From positions 744,001 to 808,000 of the forward strand of contig JAPDOI010000274.1 in the NCBI GenBank assembly GCA_029168955.1: a DNA stretch of 64,000 nt, read 5' to 3'. Below the pieces are notes generated by a model, which searched no databases, was not told the DNA's origin, and saw only the letters and a program-made list of their open reading frames with translations. This document shows positions 22,028 to 34,691 of this stretch, piece after piece. Numbering within the stretch: the stretch's first letter is position 1; every line of letters starts with the position of its first letter. The position numbers were made by a program, and so were the translations under genes. The stretch is from Aplectana chamaeleonis (Eukaryota; Nematoda; Chromadorea; Rhabditida; Cosmocercidae).

Positions 22028-23081
22028 CCATCGGACCGATGCCTGTCGTTGCCGCTGTCGCTGTGCATCACACTGCGACAGATTTAGGCCCTAAGGGGTC
22101 TGCAGAGTTGAAGTCGCGACGTTGCTCGCAGCGACGAACAGCACTGGGTGATGCAATATCGATTACATTCGGCGACGATGGCGACCGACGCGGCGTGAAG
22201 GGCGACGAGGGGGCACCGCAGAGTGTATTGACGCCGCGACGGCTCTACATCACTGGAAGCGAGCGGCAACCGACGCCGCGACGATAATGTTTCGAAACAA
22301 TTTCGTCGCCGCGTCAAGGCTGACGCTCGGCGACCACTCGCCGGTCTTTGCAACTCTTCAGACCCCTCTAGTTATACACCAGTGGAATGAAAACGTCCCG
22401 CGATGACATTGCCGCCACTTGCTGCTTGGATCAGGGACTCGTCTGCAATATTGCGTCTTTGACGCAATATGGCAGACTGAAAATTTCTAGGCGTTTCGAT
22501 TGTATCTTATCGAAATTTCACGCCTCTATCACTTGTTTATTGCAGAAAGTCACTATAAATGTATTGTTCTTGTCATAGAAGTGCTCATTATGTTGTTTTG
22601 GTGACATTTTAACAAATTTTGATCTGAAAAATAATCTTTGGAATTTGGCAAATGTCCAACAGGGTAGGTACCGCCAGGATACAGTGTACAGTGCCGCGCC
22701 GTGTATAACTGCTCGGAGCGGTCTTCCGGCGCGTTTTTCTCGGGAAACCCTCCCTTTGGACATGCCTCAGCACAGTTGGGACGCACAGAAGTGGTAGTTG
22801 TCTTGCTATATCCGCAGCGTCTCGCCGGTGTATAACTACGGCCCTAAAGGGGGCGAGCTCCGCTGCCGTATGGCCGGGATTATACTTTCAGCGACGAGTG
22901 ACGCCACGCAATGTCGACCGAAAATCGATATGCGATGTCGCTGGTCGTGGGAAGTATGATCCCGGCGTATCGATAGCACACGGCGATCAATCAATTCATT
23001 AGCCCATCATAAGGTCGCGCCGCGACGCCACTCTGCCCATACCATTAAAAGGATAACTGAAGGTATTCCTTTCATTGATAG
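22028..23081. other. GC-rich repeats, no recognised gene
   Basis: GACGCCGCGACG-type motifs recur at 22230-22310. A block CTGTCGCTGTGCA...CACACTGCGACAGATT at 22050-22085 recurs at 24035-24075. The motif GCCGGTGTATAACT at 22824 recurs at 40108. No protein is recognised. Confidence 0.5.
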
Positions 23082-23769
23082 TTTTATACTATACTTCGGA
23101 CCGAATTAAATATTTTGAAAAATATTCGAATGATTTAATTCGAATAATTCGCAAATTTTGGTTTTTGAATAATATTCGAATATTTCAAAAACAGACTCGA
23201 ATAGTACTCGAAATTCGAATATTTTTGAGAGCATATTAGAATTTTTGAAATTCGAGTAATCGAAATGCACAATCATCATTTCATTAAAAGTTCTTTTTTT
23301 CTGATCAACCTTTGAAAGCACACTCTATCAAAGCACCATCTTGACCTATTCACCTCACGCCCGATTCGGGGTTCTCACACGCTTGGATCGTGTGAAATAT
23401 TGCGTCACCGTACAAGGTGCTCCATTGGTGGGATAGGCCGGCATGAACGGCCAGCCAATACAAACCGTTTTCTCTCTATTTTCGCATTTATTATGTAGCT
23501 GTCAGGTAGATATGGGCAGTAACAGGGTTTTAGCTTCTAATATCCTCCCGTTCCGGAGAAACAATTACTTGAAATACGGACGGGAGCGATTGAGCTCACT
23601 AATCTACAACGACTACTCTAGAACATTAGATTGGAGTGGTCTTCGCGGCTGGAAAGGTTTGGTTTTGCTGCTTTTTTTGTGATTTACTATTTGCGAATTA
23701 CGAGAAATTTGAAAACTTACGATTTACGAAATTACAAAATTCCAGTTCGAAGGCGCGATCGATATTGTA

Positions 23770-23866
23770 GGATTGCGTTTCGCCGCGCCGCTTGGCGGCG
23801 GAAGTATAAACGACCACTTAGAGGATCGCACTACGCCGCGCCTCTCGGCGGCGGGAGTATAAACGT
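23770..23866. repeat. Tandem duplication of a GC-rich 50-mer
   Basis: Two adjacent units share GATTGCG/GATCGCA, then CGCCGCGCC, GGCGGCGG and AGTATAAACG. Each contains a self-complementary CGCCG...CGGCG core. Confidence 0.6.
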
Positions 23867-24568
23867 CTCCTACTGTCAATGGTATACATTGTCGCTGCCA
23901 TGAGCGACAGTCATGGCATTTAACACAAATGCGGGACCAGCATCAGAGCAATGGCACTGGCCGTTGTAGGAGCAGTTGTCGCTTGTCCGTCGCAGCGACA
24001 TGTCGTGGAGGGCTGACATACTGCAAATGTGTCTATGCCTGTCGCTGTCCCTGTGCAGCGCACTGCGACAGATTCAAAGGGCGGGAGGCGGTCGCTGTGC
24101 TGAGCGATGCGACCTCGTGTCTAAAAACTATACCCTTCGCCTGAAGCCCTTTTCATACCTTTTTTTGCCGCGTCAAATGCTGCTTCCTAAGAAAAATAAT
24201 AAATTGCGGCGGTGGCGGAGAAAACGTTCTGGATCGTTATTGCCGCTATAGCGGCGTTTGCCGCGCTTTACTGTCTCGTTACCAGTTCCGATCGTGAATC
24301 GATTTCGCCAGCGTTCTCATGTGGAAAGAAGCTAGTAGCCAACTTCCGGCAAATTTTCCAGTAATCCAAAACACTGGCTTCATTGTAGCTCAAAAGCGGC
24401 ATTTTCCCCGGCGTCAAAAGAGCGTAAGGTTTTCAAGCTCGAGTGTTCAGCCCTGGCCCCCACCTGAAGTCGTGCAAGCTCGGCGGCAGCAAATTTGAAT
24501 AGGCCGCGCCGTGGCATAGTAGTAGGTCTTGAGAGCGACGCTAGGGTCTCGGCCCTTGGGTGCAATAA

Positions 24569-24919
24569 GGCGCTTTCCCCTGAAAGGCACAGTGGTGGTC
24601 AAGCATCGTCTGAAGCCAAGCGTCTTGTGCTAAACGCGCTTGCGGAGACTATCAATACTCCAGCGGCGACGCTAAGGCGGAGCGGATTAAAATGGGTCCT
24701 AACTTTGCCGAGCAAGCAAAATCTGTACATGCGATCACTATCATAGTAGCAGAAGATGGCACTAAAATTAATTATTATTAAACAAAATGAAATTGAAGAC
24801 GGATTAATAATGAAAATGACGAAAACGTTGTTACGGCCGTCACCATGGCGGAGCGGGCGAGGCATAAGGGGCTATTGATACATCAACGCCACGCCCGCGC
24901 GTGCCATATGAAGAGCGCC
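24569..24919. mobile_element. Harbinger-like MITE, TAA duplication
   Basis: TAA lies at 24566-24568 and 24920-24922. The ends are GGCGCTTTCCCC and GAAGAGCGCC. The interior is homologous to 56465-56842: shared ACTCCAGCGGCGACGC-like, AATTAATAATTAT-like and AATGAAAATGACGAAAA blocks. Three-base TWA duplications and GGC termini are typical of PIF/Harbinger elements. Confidence 0.75.
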
Positions 24920-25467
24920 TAACGTTGTGGTAGGCCGATGAATATTTCTACAAAGTGATAGTCACAGTAAATTACAGCTCAAAACTAATTTTTCAAAACG
25001 TACAGTTATTTGTGAAATCGAGAAAATTTATCCGGAAATAGAAAAATTTATTCGGAAAAATTATTCGAAAATTTTGAATTTCGAATATACTCGAAAATTT
25101 GAAATTCGAAAAATCTGTTTTTCGAATATATTCGAAAATCCGAAATTCGAAAAATACCATTTTCGAGTTTATTAGAAAATTTGAAATTCGAAAAAAATGA
25201 TTTTCGAATTTATTCGAAAATTTGAAATTCGATAAATTTGATTTTCGAATATATTCGAAAATTTGAAAAAAATGTTTTTGGAATATATATTCGAAAACTT
25301 TTACAGTTTTGCCCAAGTATATTTTATACCGCATTAAAATGCTATTGCTGGTCTTTATCCAATATTTTCCACAAAAAATTCAGGTTTTGACAGTTCGTAT
25401 ATTTTTGGAACGGTCGAAAGTCACGTCCAAGCCCCGTATTTGTGGAAAATAACAGCAAAAAGCTTGA

Positions 25468-25887
25468 AGGCATTGTCCACGAGAAAAATCGTTTTCGAAT
25501 TTTTACCAGAAAACGAAGGTTTAGAGTCTGACTGTTTCATCAGTAAAGAAACAATCATGAAAAACGCTGCGAAACATCCAAAATCAGCTCCTCTTCTTGG
25601 AAGCCACATTTCATCGGTGGATGAGTTGCGCGGGCATGGGCCTGAAGTAGACAGCTTGCGCAAATGCGCCCCAATGCTAAAACTCAGGCACGCTCGCGCT
25701 CCAATGCTAATGCAGAAGCGGACCAAACTGTTCCTCGGTAAACTCGACCGCGAGCGGACTTCGGAGCCGTATGGAGCTCTTTCGGGCTCGTTTTCGTTGG
25801 TTCTTTCGACCCCAGTGCTCCAATGAGACCCTGAACTTTCGATTTCCGGCCAAATACCGAGAACGAAATTTATCGTGGACGCTGCCT
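25468..25887. mobile_element. TTAA-family MITE, diverged
   Basis: The ends are AGGCATTGTCCACGAGAAA and TTTATCGTGGACGCTGCCT, with TTGA (25464-25467) on one side and TTAA (25888-25891) on the other. A long open frame runs across it but resembles no family. Confidence 0.65.
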
Positions 25888-25891
25888 TTAA

Positions 25892-26981
25892 GTATCAAAC
25901 TATGGATCTTGGTGTCGTGGAAAACAGTGGTGACATTCTCACTCAGAAACTGCGATCTCGGGGGTGTTCGTCCGTTTATTGAGCGGAATATATAACTGCT
26001 TGGGAAATGATCTTTTGTCACCCTCCACATTATTGCATGAACAATTTTCGAGTTCTCTTAGGTGAAAGCTTTCTACTTATTTAGTAGTCTAACCACTTTT
26101 ACGGTTGAATATTCCTGTTGTTGGTTTCCGTATTTACCTTTTTTCACAGTATTGCGTGGATGAGCATATGCCGTCTACTAATTGGTTTGTTCACAGACTC
26201 ATACCCCTCGGCAGTGTGAGCTAAAATTCAATGGAAATGCACTTGGAGGCAGGCGTTGGCCAAACAATCCGAAGAATCTATGCTTGCTACTTATAGATCC
26301 GCAAACCAATCACCATAGTGCCGGTAAAACTGCTCGAATCCTCTGTAAACAGATAGCAGACCATTCGCGTAAGATTAGAGATGCCGGTGGAACAGGAAAA
26401 ATGTAACATATGGTTCTTATTGGCTCAATCGGAGAGAATCGCCGTAAACCAACCTGCCCAGAACTTCACGTGTTTTAAATAATCCGCTGTACCCCGCGGC
26501 AGAATGCGCCGCAAAAACCTTCAAAAATCATAATAAATTTGAATAAAAGTATCTCAATGAATGAACAGTGAAAACGTGCAATATTGGGGGTGCGGTTTCC
26601 GAATATGAATTCATATTTGTAAAATGTCGCCGTTATCACTGCTTGTACTCTTAAATTAGCATTTTAAGGCTATAGCTTAATATACTCCATCGAGGAACTA
26701 CGCAAAATCGATTCAGCAGTATCGATTATCTCTCAGACCGTGCTAAATTTTCGAAAAACGTCTCATTTCACGATTCGACACGTCCAACGGCGACATTCAT
26801 AGAAAAACTTTCTACTAACAGAATGGAATAGATGACTGATTAATAACGAAAAAAGATCGAAGTACCGCCATGGAGTTTTTTTTATAGAGTTTCTAGGGAG
26901 TATTTTTATGAATGCCGCATATCGTAAAATAACAGGAACTTTTTTCTATCTTTCGAGGTTATAGGGGATAATCGATATTTC
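25892..26981. other. Unassigned stretch
   Basis: AT-rich sequence with no recognised gene, repeat or RNA. Confidence 0.4.
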
Positions 26982-26985
26982 TTAA

Positions 26986-27433
26986 AGGCAGTGTTCACGA
27001 TGATCATCCTCGTTGACTTTCCACAGTAAAATGATAGCGGAGAAGGATCCTAGGCTCCCAATGCCAGAGGAACGGTAGAAAACGAGCCAGGAGTGGCAAA
27101 ATAACGGCTACAAACAAGCGTTTTGGTGCCCCAGACACGCCTGGTGCCCCAGATCCGCCCCCTCGGAATGAACAAATGAAGACTCAGATTATAGGAATGA
27201 TCAAGTGAAGGAAAAGCTGATAAGTGAGCTGTTTGCTTCATTGCACTGATAGGTATCATCCGTCTAGCGGTCAATTCCTCCACGCTCAAAAATCAACGTA
27301 AACGAGGGAGGACCTATTTTGGCTCAAAAACGCGTCTTTCGTGTCCTTTCTAAGCATGCCTTGCTATAGAGGGCACCAGACCTTCCGTAAACCGTGGAGA
27401 TATCGGAAGTGAAATTTATCGTGAACACTGCCT
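26986..27433. mobile_element. TTAA-family MITE, C type
   Basis: AGGCAGTGTTCACGATGATC and ATCGTGAACACTGCCT are the ends, with TTAA at 26982-26985 and 27434-27437. The interior is shared with 5495-5870. Confidence 0.85.
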
Positions 27434-28002
27434 TTAATCGATTTCTCATAGTTGCTTATGCAGGATATTGAGGCACACCCTCAAATATGCAAACCTAAGA
27501 GTAGACTCATTGATATCGGCGGTATATTATAAATCCTTTTTTAAGATCGATCGGAGTCGCAAAGAGCAAATTTACCCGATTTGGACTTGGAAAACCGTCT
27601 CTGGCATTTGCGAATGTTTAATGCATTTGGATAAACATCTCAAATGTTTTTTCCTAGTAATTACTTAGAAAAACGAAAACAAGTTACTTGTAATATGAAT
27701 GTGACTTACTCGAATGTCTCAAGTAACTTATATTTATATTGCATGTAAGCTACACTTATGTTACATGTAACTCACAATTTTATTTTCACTATGGGTGGCC
27801 ATCACTCAACGCAGACGACACGCCACTCGGAGAACGCGTCCCAAACCACACGCTACGCGAAACACGCTTTGCGAGACCTTTCCTGTTAGTGTGGGTGACG
27901 TAGCTCAAACTCGGATAATTCAACCGACAGCAACGCCAGTTCTTAGCCTCACCCCGAGAGTGCGTCGTATACTCCCTTGGAAATGCCTCTTGTCCGACTT
28001 AA

Positions 28003-28504
28003 AGGCAGTGTTCACGATGATTTTCATTTCCGAGTTTTTCACATTAAACAAAGCCTTGGCCTTCAAGTGTTACCAAAATTACGAAAAAACGGCGAGAAAC
28101 ACATTAAAACGTCGTGTTTCGGTGACATTATTCGCTGGCCTGGACTAGTTGTCCGACTGGATGAACATGTTCCCGGTGGTTGTCACCCTTCAAGAATGGG
28201 CTAAATCGAAATTGGAAGAATATTTTATGTAAAACAGTATTAGTTAAGGTCCGAAGAAAAGGACGGAGCAATAGAGAGTAGAGAATTGCAAAGGACGGGC
28301 TCACGAAAGATTTCATTGCCACAACAAACAGTTCCAGTGAGAGTAAAAAGGAGAGTAAAGGCTTTCGTGCCCTTCTGGTCCGTTTTTCTCAGTTTCTCCG
28401 CCATTTTAGTTCTACCCGAGGGTCAATTAATCGATTTTGCAAATCATCTCAAAATTGAAGGTTACAGTTTGAAGTTGAATTGAAGGTTGAAGGGAACAGT
28501 GCCT
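28003..28504. mobile_element. TTAA-family MITE, A type
   Basis: The left end is AGGCAGTGTTCACGATG, with TTAA at 27999-28002, and the right end AACAGTGCCT meets a TTAA at 28505-28508 shared with the next element. The interior matches 48783-49265 (a CTGGACTAGTTGTCC-like block and others). Confidence 0.8.
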
Positions 28505-28508
28505 TTAA

Positions 28509-28994
28509 AGGCAGTGTCCACGATAAAAACCATGTCTGATTTTTTGGTGGAGATCGGCAGCTGCGGGGCCTAGCGCAACCCTAACGTTGAAAAAACTAAG
28601 AAAAATGAGCTCAGAACGGTCCCCTACGGCCCCAAAGTTGGACACCCGTCAGCTCGTCACACCCCAGATGCACTTTCCACGCCCATCGACGTGAACAAAT
28701 GAATGCTCGAGATTGTGAGATGAGCGATGGTTTCCGATCAATAGTCCCGTTCTTCCCTTTATTCCCAACTTCTCTCTTTACTAAGGTCAGCTCGCATACA
28801 TCGGCTGCAAAAGACGGAAGTTACAAGTCTCGGAAAACTCGTCCGCCATGCTTCCCTAGCTCAATTTTTGAGGGACCATAACTCCGTTCCTAGAAGGTCT
28901 TGTACGATTCCAAAAACATCATTGGAATCAGCATGGGACCGTCTTCAAGATAGGCGAAGAAGCAGAAAAACGATCCTTACCGTGAACACTGCCT
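28509..28994. mobile_element. TTAA-family MITE, B type, abutting the previous one
   Basis: The ends are AGGCAGTGTCCACGATAAAA and ACCGTGAACACTGCCT, with TTAA at 28505-28508 and 28995-28998. The interior matches 43270-43733 (GAGCGATGGTTTCCGATCAA, CTCAACTTCTCTCTT-like, GGTCTTGTACGATTCC). Confidence 0.85.
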
Positions 28995-29303
28995 TTAAGT
29001 TACTTGCGACTTACCCTGTGCGGTTTGAGTTACATGTAGACGCGGAGGCGCGCTCAGGAATTTCTGATCAAGTTACATGCGAATTAAGGACTCTGAACAT
29101 GTTTTCTGCCACTTATCTTCACAACTTCAAGTTACATGTGAGCTTAAACATAGTGAGTATGTCCCACAGTTCGAGTTGACTTACATGTGACATAAAATAT
29201 TCGCGTGTAAATTTAATTTGTTAATTTATCGCACATGTAACTTATCTACGGGGTGTACGTCTCTAAGGGAAGTACACGACGCACTCCTGAGGCTGTACTC
29301 ACA

Positions 29304-29872
29304 AAGCGTAGGTCGGATCTGCCAAAACGACTAGTATCGTTAGTATCTCTTGTGGCTCAGTAGTAAAACTGCGCAGTATCCCGCCCCGAGCTGCAGGTTC
29401 CAAAAAGTTACAAGCTTAAAAAGGTCATTTTTTGTGATTTTTGTACCTTCCAAAAAGCTCGTTAGCCTTCGGTAAATCCGGAAACGGATCTCATAAATGT
29501 GTTCAGCGCTCAAAATTACCCACCTGAGCAAAGTTTGGGTGAAGGCACATTTTCCAAACCGTGTCCAGACTGACAGCGTTTTGGACTTGTACGGATGTTC
29601 GGTTGGGCGTTTATTTCTACCGATTGGAGGGTTTGGAAGCGTTTTAGAAAAATGTTCCAGATTTAACTTAAAATTCACCCAGGTAGGTTTTTTGGGGGCC
29701 TGATCACGAATCTGTGGTTTATTAGTCGATTTTCCAAAGCTTTTGGCTAATTTAATTCGAAGCATCCCAACCGGGGAAGATTTCGAGGGAAAAACGCCAC
29801 TTTCGAGATTTCCGGTTTTCTACCGATAGATATGTCTCACAACCATTTTTTGAGGGTTAATTGGAGTGCTTA
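29304..29872. repeat. Left part of an inverted-repeat element whose right part lies beyond the LTR retrotransposon
   Basis: GTAGGTCGGATCTGCCAAAA, GTATCTCTTGTGGCTCA and GTATCCCGCCCCGAGCTGCAG at 29310-29398 reappear as complements, in mirror order, at 30912-30960 and 38110-38140. The right copy is therefore split by the LTR element at its CTAAC target. The interior is the 'gctgaacac' repeat family. Confidence 0.75.
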
Positions 29873-29873
29873 A

Positions 29874-30357
29874 AGGCACAGTACACCCTCAGATATGAAT
29901 TTTGAGATTTTCGTTTGATTGTGTAGAAGACCCCACCTATGTAACACGTGCCAAATGCGGGACCTCAATTCCTCGAAATAAGCGAGATTTTATCGACCAC
30001 CACAGGCCCGACCCCCTTCGCTCACCACCACAGGCCCGACCCCCAACCAGATTTCCGAACTCGATAGCGGCTTGATGGATGGGAGAATTCCAACAAGTCA
30101 TCGTTCTTCAGTCTATTGCTGGTCTATCTCCTCATCCTGTTTCGCTCTCGTGCAGCGATTGCGAATGAAGAGAAATACAGGCCTGAGACAACTCGTCCGT
30201 CAAATTTTCGCCCTCAAAATGCAGGTATTTTCAAGGAGCCATATCTCGGTCCGTAGGGGGTCTTGGACGATTTCAGAGATGCCGTTTTGATCGGAGAGTG
30301 GCTCTCTCCAAGATGAGCATAAAATCAGGAAAATATTTTTTTGGGTGTCCTGTGCCT
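29874..30357. mobile_element. TTAA-family MITE, 'aggcacagt' type
   Basis: AGGCACAGTACACCCTCAG and GTCCTGTGCCT are the ends, with TTAA at 29870-29873 and 30358-30361. An internal GGCCCGACCCC block is directly repeated near 30003-30046. Confidence 0.8.
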
Positions 30358-30371
30358 TTAACACGAATCTA

Positions 30372-30528
30372 AGGTCGGATTCATCAAAGCATTTTCAATG
30401 GTAAGTTAACCTTATCGGCTAACCGCGATGGTTATCAGTGAGTCAGCAAGCCTTTGAAGAACTGATAACTGTTGCGGTTAGCCGATAACGCTAACTTGCC
30501 ATGGAAAATGCTTTGACGAAGCCGGCCT
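30372..30528. mobile_element. Palindromic element
   Basis: AAAGCATTTTCAATGG, TTATCGGCTAACCGC and GGTTATCAGT in the left arm pair with complements in the right arm. The arms are about 65 bases and the loop about 20. Confidence 0.75.
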
Positions 30529-30530
30529 CT

Positions 30531-30966
30531 GGAGTCCGTTTATCGATTTTTTGCAGATTACGGTAGATTTTGGTGGGTATACGGTAGTTTGGTCAAAATC
30601 TCAGATTTTACTCAAAATTTGTATATGGGGGTTATTCGGGGTAGACAATACGAATTTAACGTCCGTTTGTCGATTTTCAAAGTACTAAGGTGTGTTTGAC
30701 CCCTAAATGACGTTTTACCTACCGTAACCCACAGTAAACCTCAAAATTTCGAAAAATGGACTCCAGATTCGTGTTCACCACCCTAGATTACCCCTACATA
30801 CAACTTTTTTGCTAATTCGAGATAATTTTTTAAACGCCCAAAAAAATGCCTGATGGGTACCCTTGCCTTTTCGCGAAGCTTAAAAAATGCTCATAATTTT
30901 TTTTGAACCTGCAGCTCGGGGCGGGATACTGCGCTTTTTCGCTATTGAGCCAGAAGAGATACTAAC
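30531..30966. repeat. Continuation of the old repeat, up to the LTR target
   Basis: It contains the GGTATACGGTAGTTTGGTCA block also found at 54830 and 58445, then the GCAGCTCGGGGCGGGATAC end. It stops at CTAAC, the target of the LTR element. Confidence 0.65.
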
Positions 30967-31307
30967 TGTTGTATTCCTAAGAATACAAACTTCTACGCTC
31001 TCTCTAACAGGCGAGAGCTACCGTTTCTGCAGCTGAAGAGAAGACTAGAGAATAACATGTTTATTAGTCGAGAATAACCACACAGTAGACGTGAAGACCG
31101 CCAGAGGAGCGCGGAGAGGTGCAGGCGAGGCTGACTTGTCTGGGGCCCCTTCCTGCGGCCTTTTAGGCGGTCCGCTTCCCGCTGGATCACTCTTCTGACC
31201 TGCTCAACGGGATACCACCTCGCCTTCTTGGGTGGTCATCAGCATTCTGACCTCGCCGATAGCGGACTCTTTCTCTCAGATCATCTTTTGATCTGCCAGC
31301 CATAACA
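30967..31307 (-). repeat. 3' long terminal repeat
   Basis: 341 bp, TG...CA termini, CTAAC immediately before it. It differs from the other LTR by nine substitutions and no length change. Confidence 0.93.
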
Positions 31308-31749
31308 CCTTCCCTAGTAGATGAGTTAATTACAAAAAAAAAGAGAACTAATCTACTACGGAATGAAGTTAGACACAACAAAATCAACAACATCAATCAG
31401 TTAACAATATAAACTAAGCACTATATCCATATCGCTGTGGCTGCCGTCGTATTCGGGTGGAGCGTCGTGGTCGGTGAGTGGCTGGTGCATCATCGGATTG
31501 TCGTTGTGGATTGAGCGTCGAAGGATTGCCATTGTCGCTTGACCGGTTCGGCTCAACTGCATACGTCAGCACATCGTCCAGCTCAAGAACATTGAGCAAT
31601 GTCCGAAACGCCTCGCCCTCTCCTTCTGAGGCGTTCTCAGATTGCCTTCGGCGCAGCTGGTTAGCATGCTTTCTAATCACCTTTCCGTCTACCACAACCT
31701 CATAGTTGACACTTCCAAGGCGCGTCTACTACAACCATGTAGTAGGAAC

Positions 31750-34515
31750 TATACATTCCATCCGACGGAGTCGGTTTCGGATATCCGGGTCGGATAATCC
31801 GATCGGATAATTATCCGAAATCCGATCCGACGTCAAAGTGGCGATTTCGGATTGATCCGAAATCCGATCAGACGAAAAAACACGATATTCGAAGGATCCG
31901 ATCAGAAAACCGGATAATCGGATAAAAAACGGATAATCGATCGGATAAAAATCGGATTTTTCGGATAATTATCGGATAAATATCGGATAATTTCGGATGA
32001 AAAACGGATAGAATTGCGCCCGCCGTAACAGCCAGCTCCGAACGCGGTCGCGTAGAGATCGCGCGAATTCGCAGTAGAGCGCGCTATTGACGGTTGCAGA
32101 ATCGCTGATTAAGCATGTGTAAGGAATGGATTTTGACACTTCACTACATGCATATTGAACAAATACAAATATTTTATGATGAAGGGGACATAATATCACA
32201 AAATAACTGCATAACATGTGATAGGGGGTATTTCGTGAAGCGGAGAGGCCTTATTTCGTTTTGCAAGTCCCTAGGCCGCCGTCAGAGATGGTCGATGAAC
32301 TGAGTCCCACCCAGTCGATACGCACCGAAATAGTGACAGTCGGGTTCAGAAAAATCAACCCACTGAGTCCGAATGCGACCGACTCATTGCAACCGCAATC
32401 CACCCAGTCGGTACGGGTGTTTCACGTTCGCAGATCCATTGCACCAACTCACACACTCGCTGGGGTCGGTGGCCGGTTGAGGGAGTTGAACAGGTAGCGT
32501 GCTGCCGCTCGAAACGAAAAAGGGGCAGGCTAAGCCTGAAAACTCCCCCATTCATGCCGAAAACTCCGCGTGCAGGTCGAGAGGCAGCACTGGCGATTCA
32601 ACCTGCCACCTACATCCCGCCAGAGCGTCGATATTCCGAACAATGTCAACCATGACAAGCACAAACACCTCACATCCAAGCGCAGCGTATACATTGTGGG
32701 CTGCTATTTCCGCGCTCTACACGAGAGAATATCAGGGAAAAACAGTGCAGACACTGCAACACATTGACCCGAAAACTCCGCCACTTATGAGACATCACCA
32801 CGAAAACTTCGGCAGTTATGAGTCATGCCGAAACCTCCGCCGATCAGCCAGATCCGATCAATTTCATTGCAAAAGGGGCGTTTTAACCTGCCACCGACCC
32901 CCGCGATTGCTTGAGAAGGTCGGTTTTCCTGCCCCGGACTTAGTCGGACTCGATCGGTTTTTCGACCAAGTCTGACGGGGGCCTTAGATGCGGGAAAAAC
33001 TTGCAATTTGCGGTATTAATTCAATTTGTTCAATCTCATGATACATTATTGCCATCAAAAGACATCCACACTAAGTGTAAAAGGGAAGTGTAAGCGTTTC
33101 GACATTTTATATGATTCTGCGAAATAAGTGTGCTCCTGATGATGGCACACAAATGATTTTGAGCTCTCAGGAAGACAAACAAGTGTTTTATTCGCAAATT
33201 TCACGGACAGGTATCGAAGGAATGTCTTTTGTTCGGACGCTTTATTACAACGCGAATCTGTGTTCATAACTCGGGTGACGTTCTGAAGTTGGACTCAGAC
33301 ACGCTGACGGTTGTTCAGCGGGGTAAAAAGGCTTGTCGGTGCGACGGCGGGAGCAAAAACGGGGAGGAGTCGAATTGTTGGTTGTACCGCAGATAAAGAG
33401 AGATTCAATACACGGAGACGGTTATTTGGCGGTGGAAAACGGGTTGACGGTGCAACGGCGGGGACGCGCTCTACCGTGAAATATGTGGCACGATCCGCAA
33501 CCCGTAGTTTTGTGTTAAAATTAATTGATGTTGTGTCCTTCAGTTATGTTGAAGACAACAGAGGAAGTGTGCAAAAAAGAACTAGCCTTGCTTCGGTTTC
33601 GCACTTGTCCCTACCCTTTTTTTCCGTGTCGTAATCAAACGACTTGAATTCAGGAGGGTAGGGAAACCCTCGGTTGGTGTACTCATGATGCGGAGGCACG
33701 GGAAAATGCGCGTGGCTATGTACGATTGCACGCACGGTGGCCCCCCTTCCTGCGACAGCGTTAATTCTGCAGGGATCATATAATTTTCAAGCTCAATGTT
33801 TACCCAGAAGGGGAAGTTCGTAACGAATTCAGATTTTTCCCAAGGTTTCGTTTAACAAGGTAAGGGGTCGTAGCCCTACCGGGATTGGTCGCAACGCCCC
33901 GCTAAACCATGATTCTGTGGCAGGTCTTCTTTTTGGTCAGTTATGTGCTCTCACCGGTTGCAGGGGAGGGCGAAGTTTCTCACCCGTGCGTGCCGCGTCG
34001 TTGTTGGCGAGCGTCGCGCGCGACCAGTTGCGCGGCGACGCGACATCCCTGCTTCAGAGTGAAACCAAGTAAACTGACATGTCCAGAGGCATAATTTGCT
34101 TTCCTGCGTTCATTTCTCGTCATAGATGATAGCCATTTACTCCTTTAAAGCGCTGAAGACTACTCTAAACGGTGGGGGTTTTTTTAGTGTTCGCCGCGAG
34201 CGCGACACACACCGGACCGCGACGCGTATGCTCGTGGCTACAGAATGTATTTGCTTGAATACACGGGGTTGAATCCAAGGTACTACTAAAAAAAATCTTA
34301 TCCGTTTTTTCATCCGGATTATCCGGTGAATCCGATTTTATCCGATCGGATATCCGATATCCGATCCGATCAAAAATTCTGGTTTCGGATAGGATCCGTT
34401 ATCCGAAATTCTCGTTCGGGACAGTATCCGATTTATCCGATGAGTCGGTTTTGCAAAATCGGCAATATCCGAAAATCCGATCCGACGCCATTTTGGCCAT
34501 CGGATGGAATGTATA
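31750..34515. mobile_element. hAT-like element inside the integrase, GTAGGAAC duplication
   Basis: GTAGGAAC sits at 31742-31749 and 34516-34523. The ends are TATACATTCCATCCGA and its exact complement TCGGATGGAATGTATA. Both ends lead into arrays of ATCCGATCGGATA-type motifs (31780-32010 and 34300-34480). The interior contains a Harbinger-like element (32274-32983) and unassigned sequence, but no transposase. Confidence 0.88.
32274..32983. mobile_element. Harbinger-like inverted-repeat element
   Basis: GGCCGCCGTCAGAG...GGTCGATGAACTGAGTCC on the left and the complement of the right end (GGCCCCCGTCAGACTTGGTC) are inverted repeats. The flanks are CTA (32271-32273) and TTA (32984-32986), close to a TWA duplication. 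A shortened relative is at 1-224. Inside, AAAACTCC motifs recur (32540-32830). Confidence 0.65.
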
Positions 34516-34691
34516 GTAGGAACCATGCAGAGGACCAGCGAAATCCACATGAACTCGCTGCCAAGCACGAGTTGCTGGTGACCATGTTTCCAATGGCACT
34601 TTTCTTGTATTCTTGGCACACTTTTGGCAATTCTCGCATTGCCGCACCAGATTCTCTCAATCCTTGTTTACACTAGGCCAGTACACATATG

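Larger units (their letters stand above)
23090..25321. mobile_element. hAT-like non-autonomous element with TTTTATAC duplication
   Basis: TTTTATAC lies at 23082-23089 and 25322-25329. The element begins TATACTTCGG and ends CCCAAGTATA. Both ends run into AT-rich arrays of TTCGAATA/TATTCGAA motifs (23110-23270 and 25000-25300). The interior is GC-rich and repetitive and holds a tandem duplication (23770-23866) and a Harbinger-like MITE (24569-24919). No transposase is present. The hAT assignment rests on the 8-bp duplication and is inference. Confidence 0.8.

Noticed and set aside
22084..22353. Arginine-rich frames around 22.0-22.4 kb
   Set aside because: GC-rich repeats lacking stops; no domain.
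25440..25826. 128-codon open frame
   Set aside because: It crosses a TTAA element from unique sequence and resembles nothing.
30993..31396. Short frames in the LTR
   Set aside because: They repeat in the second LTR and are non-coding LTR sequence.
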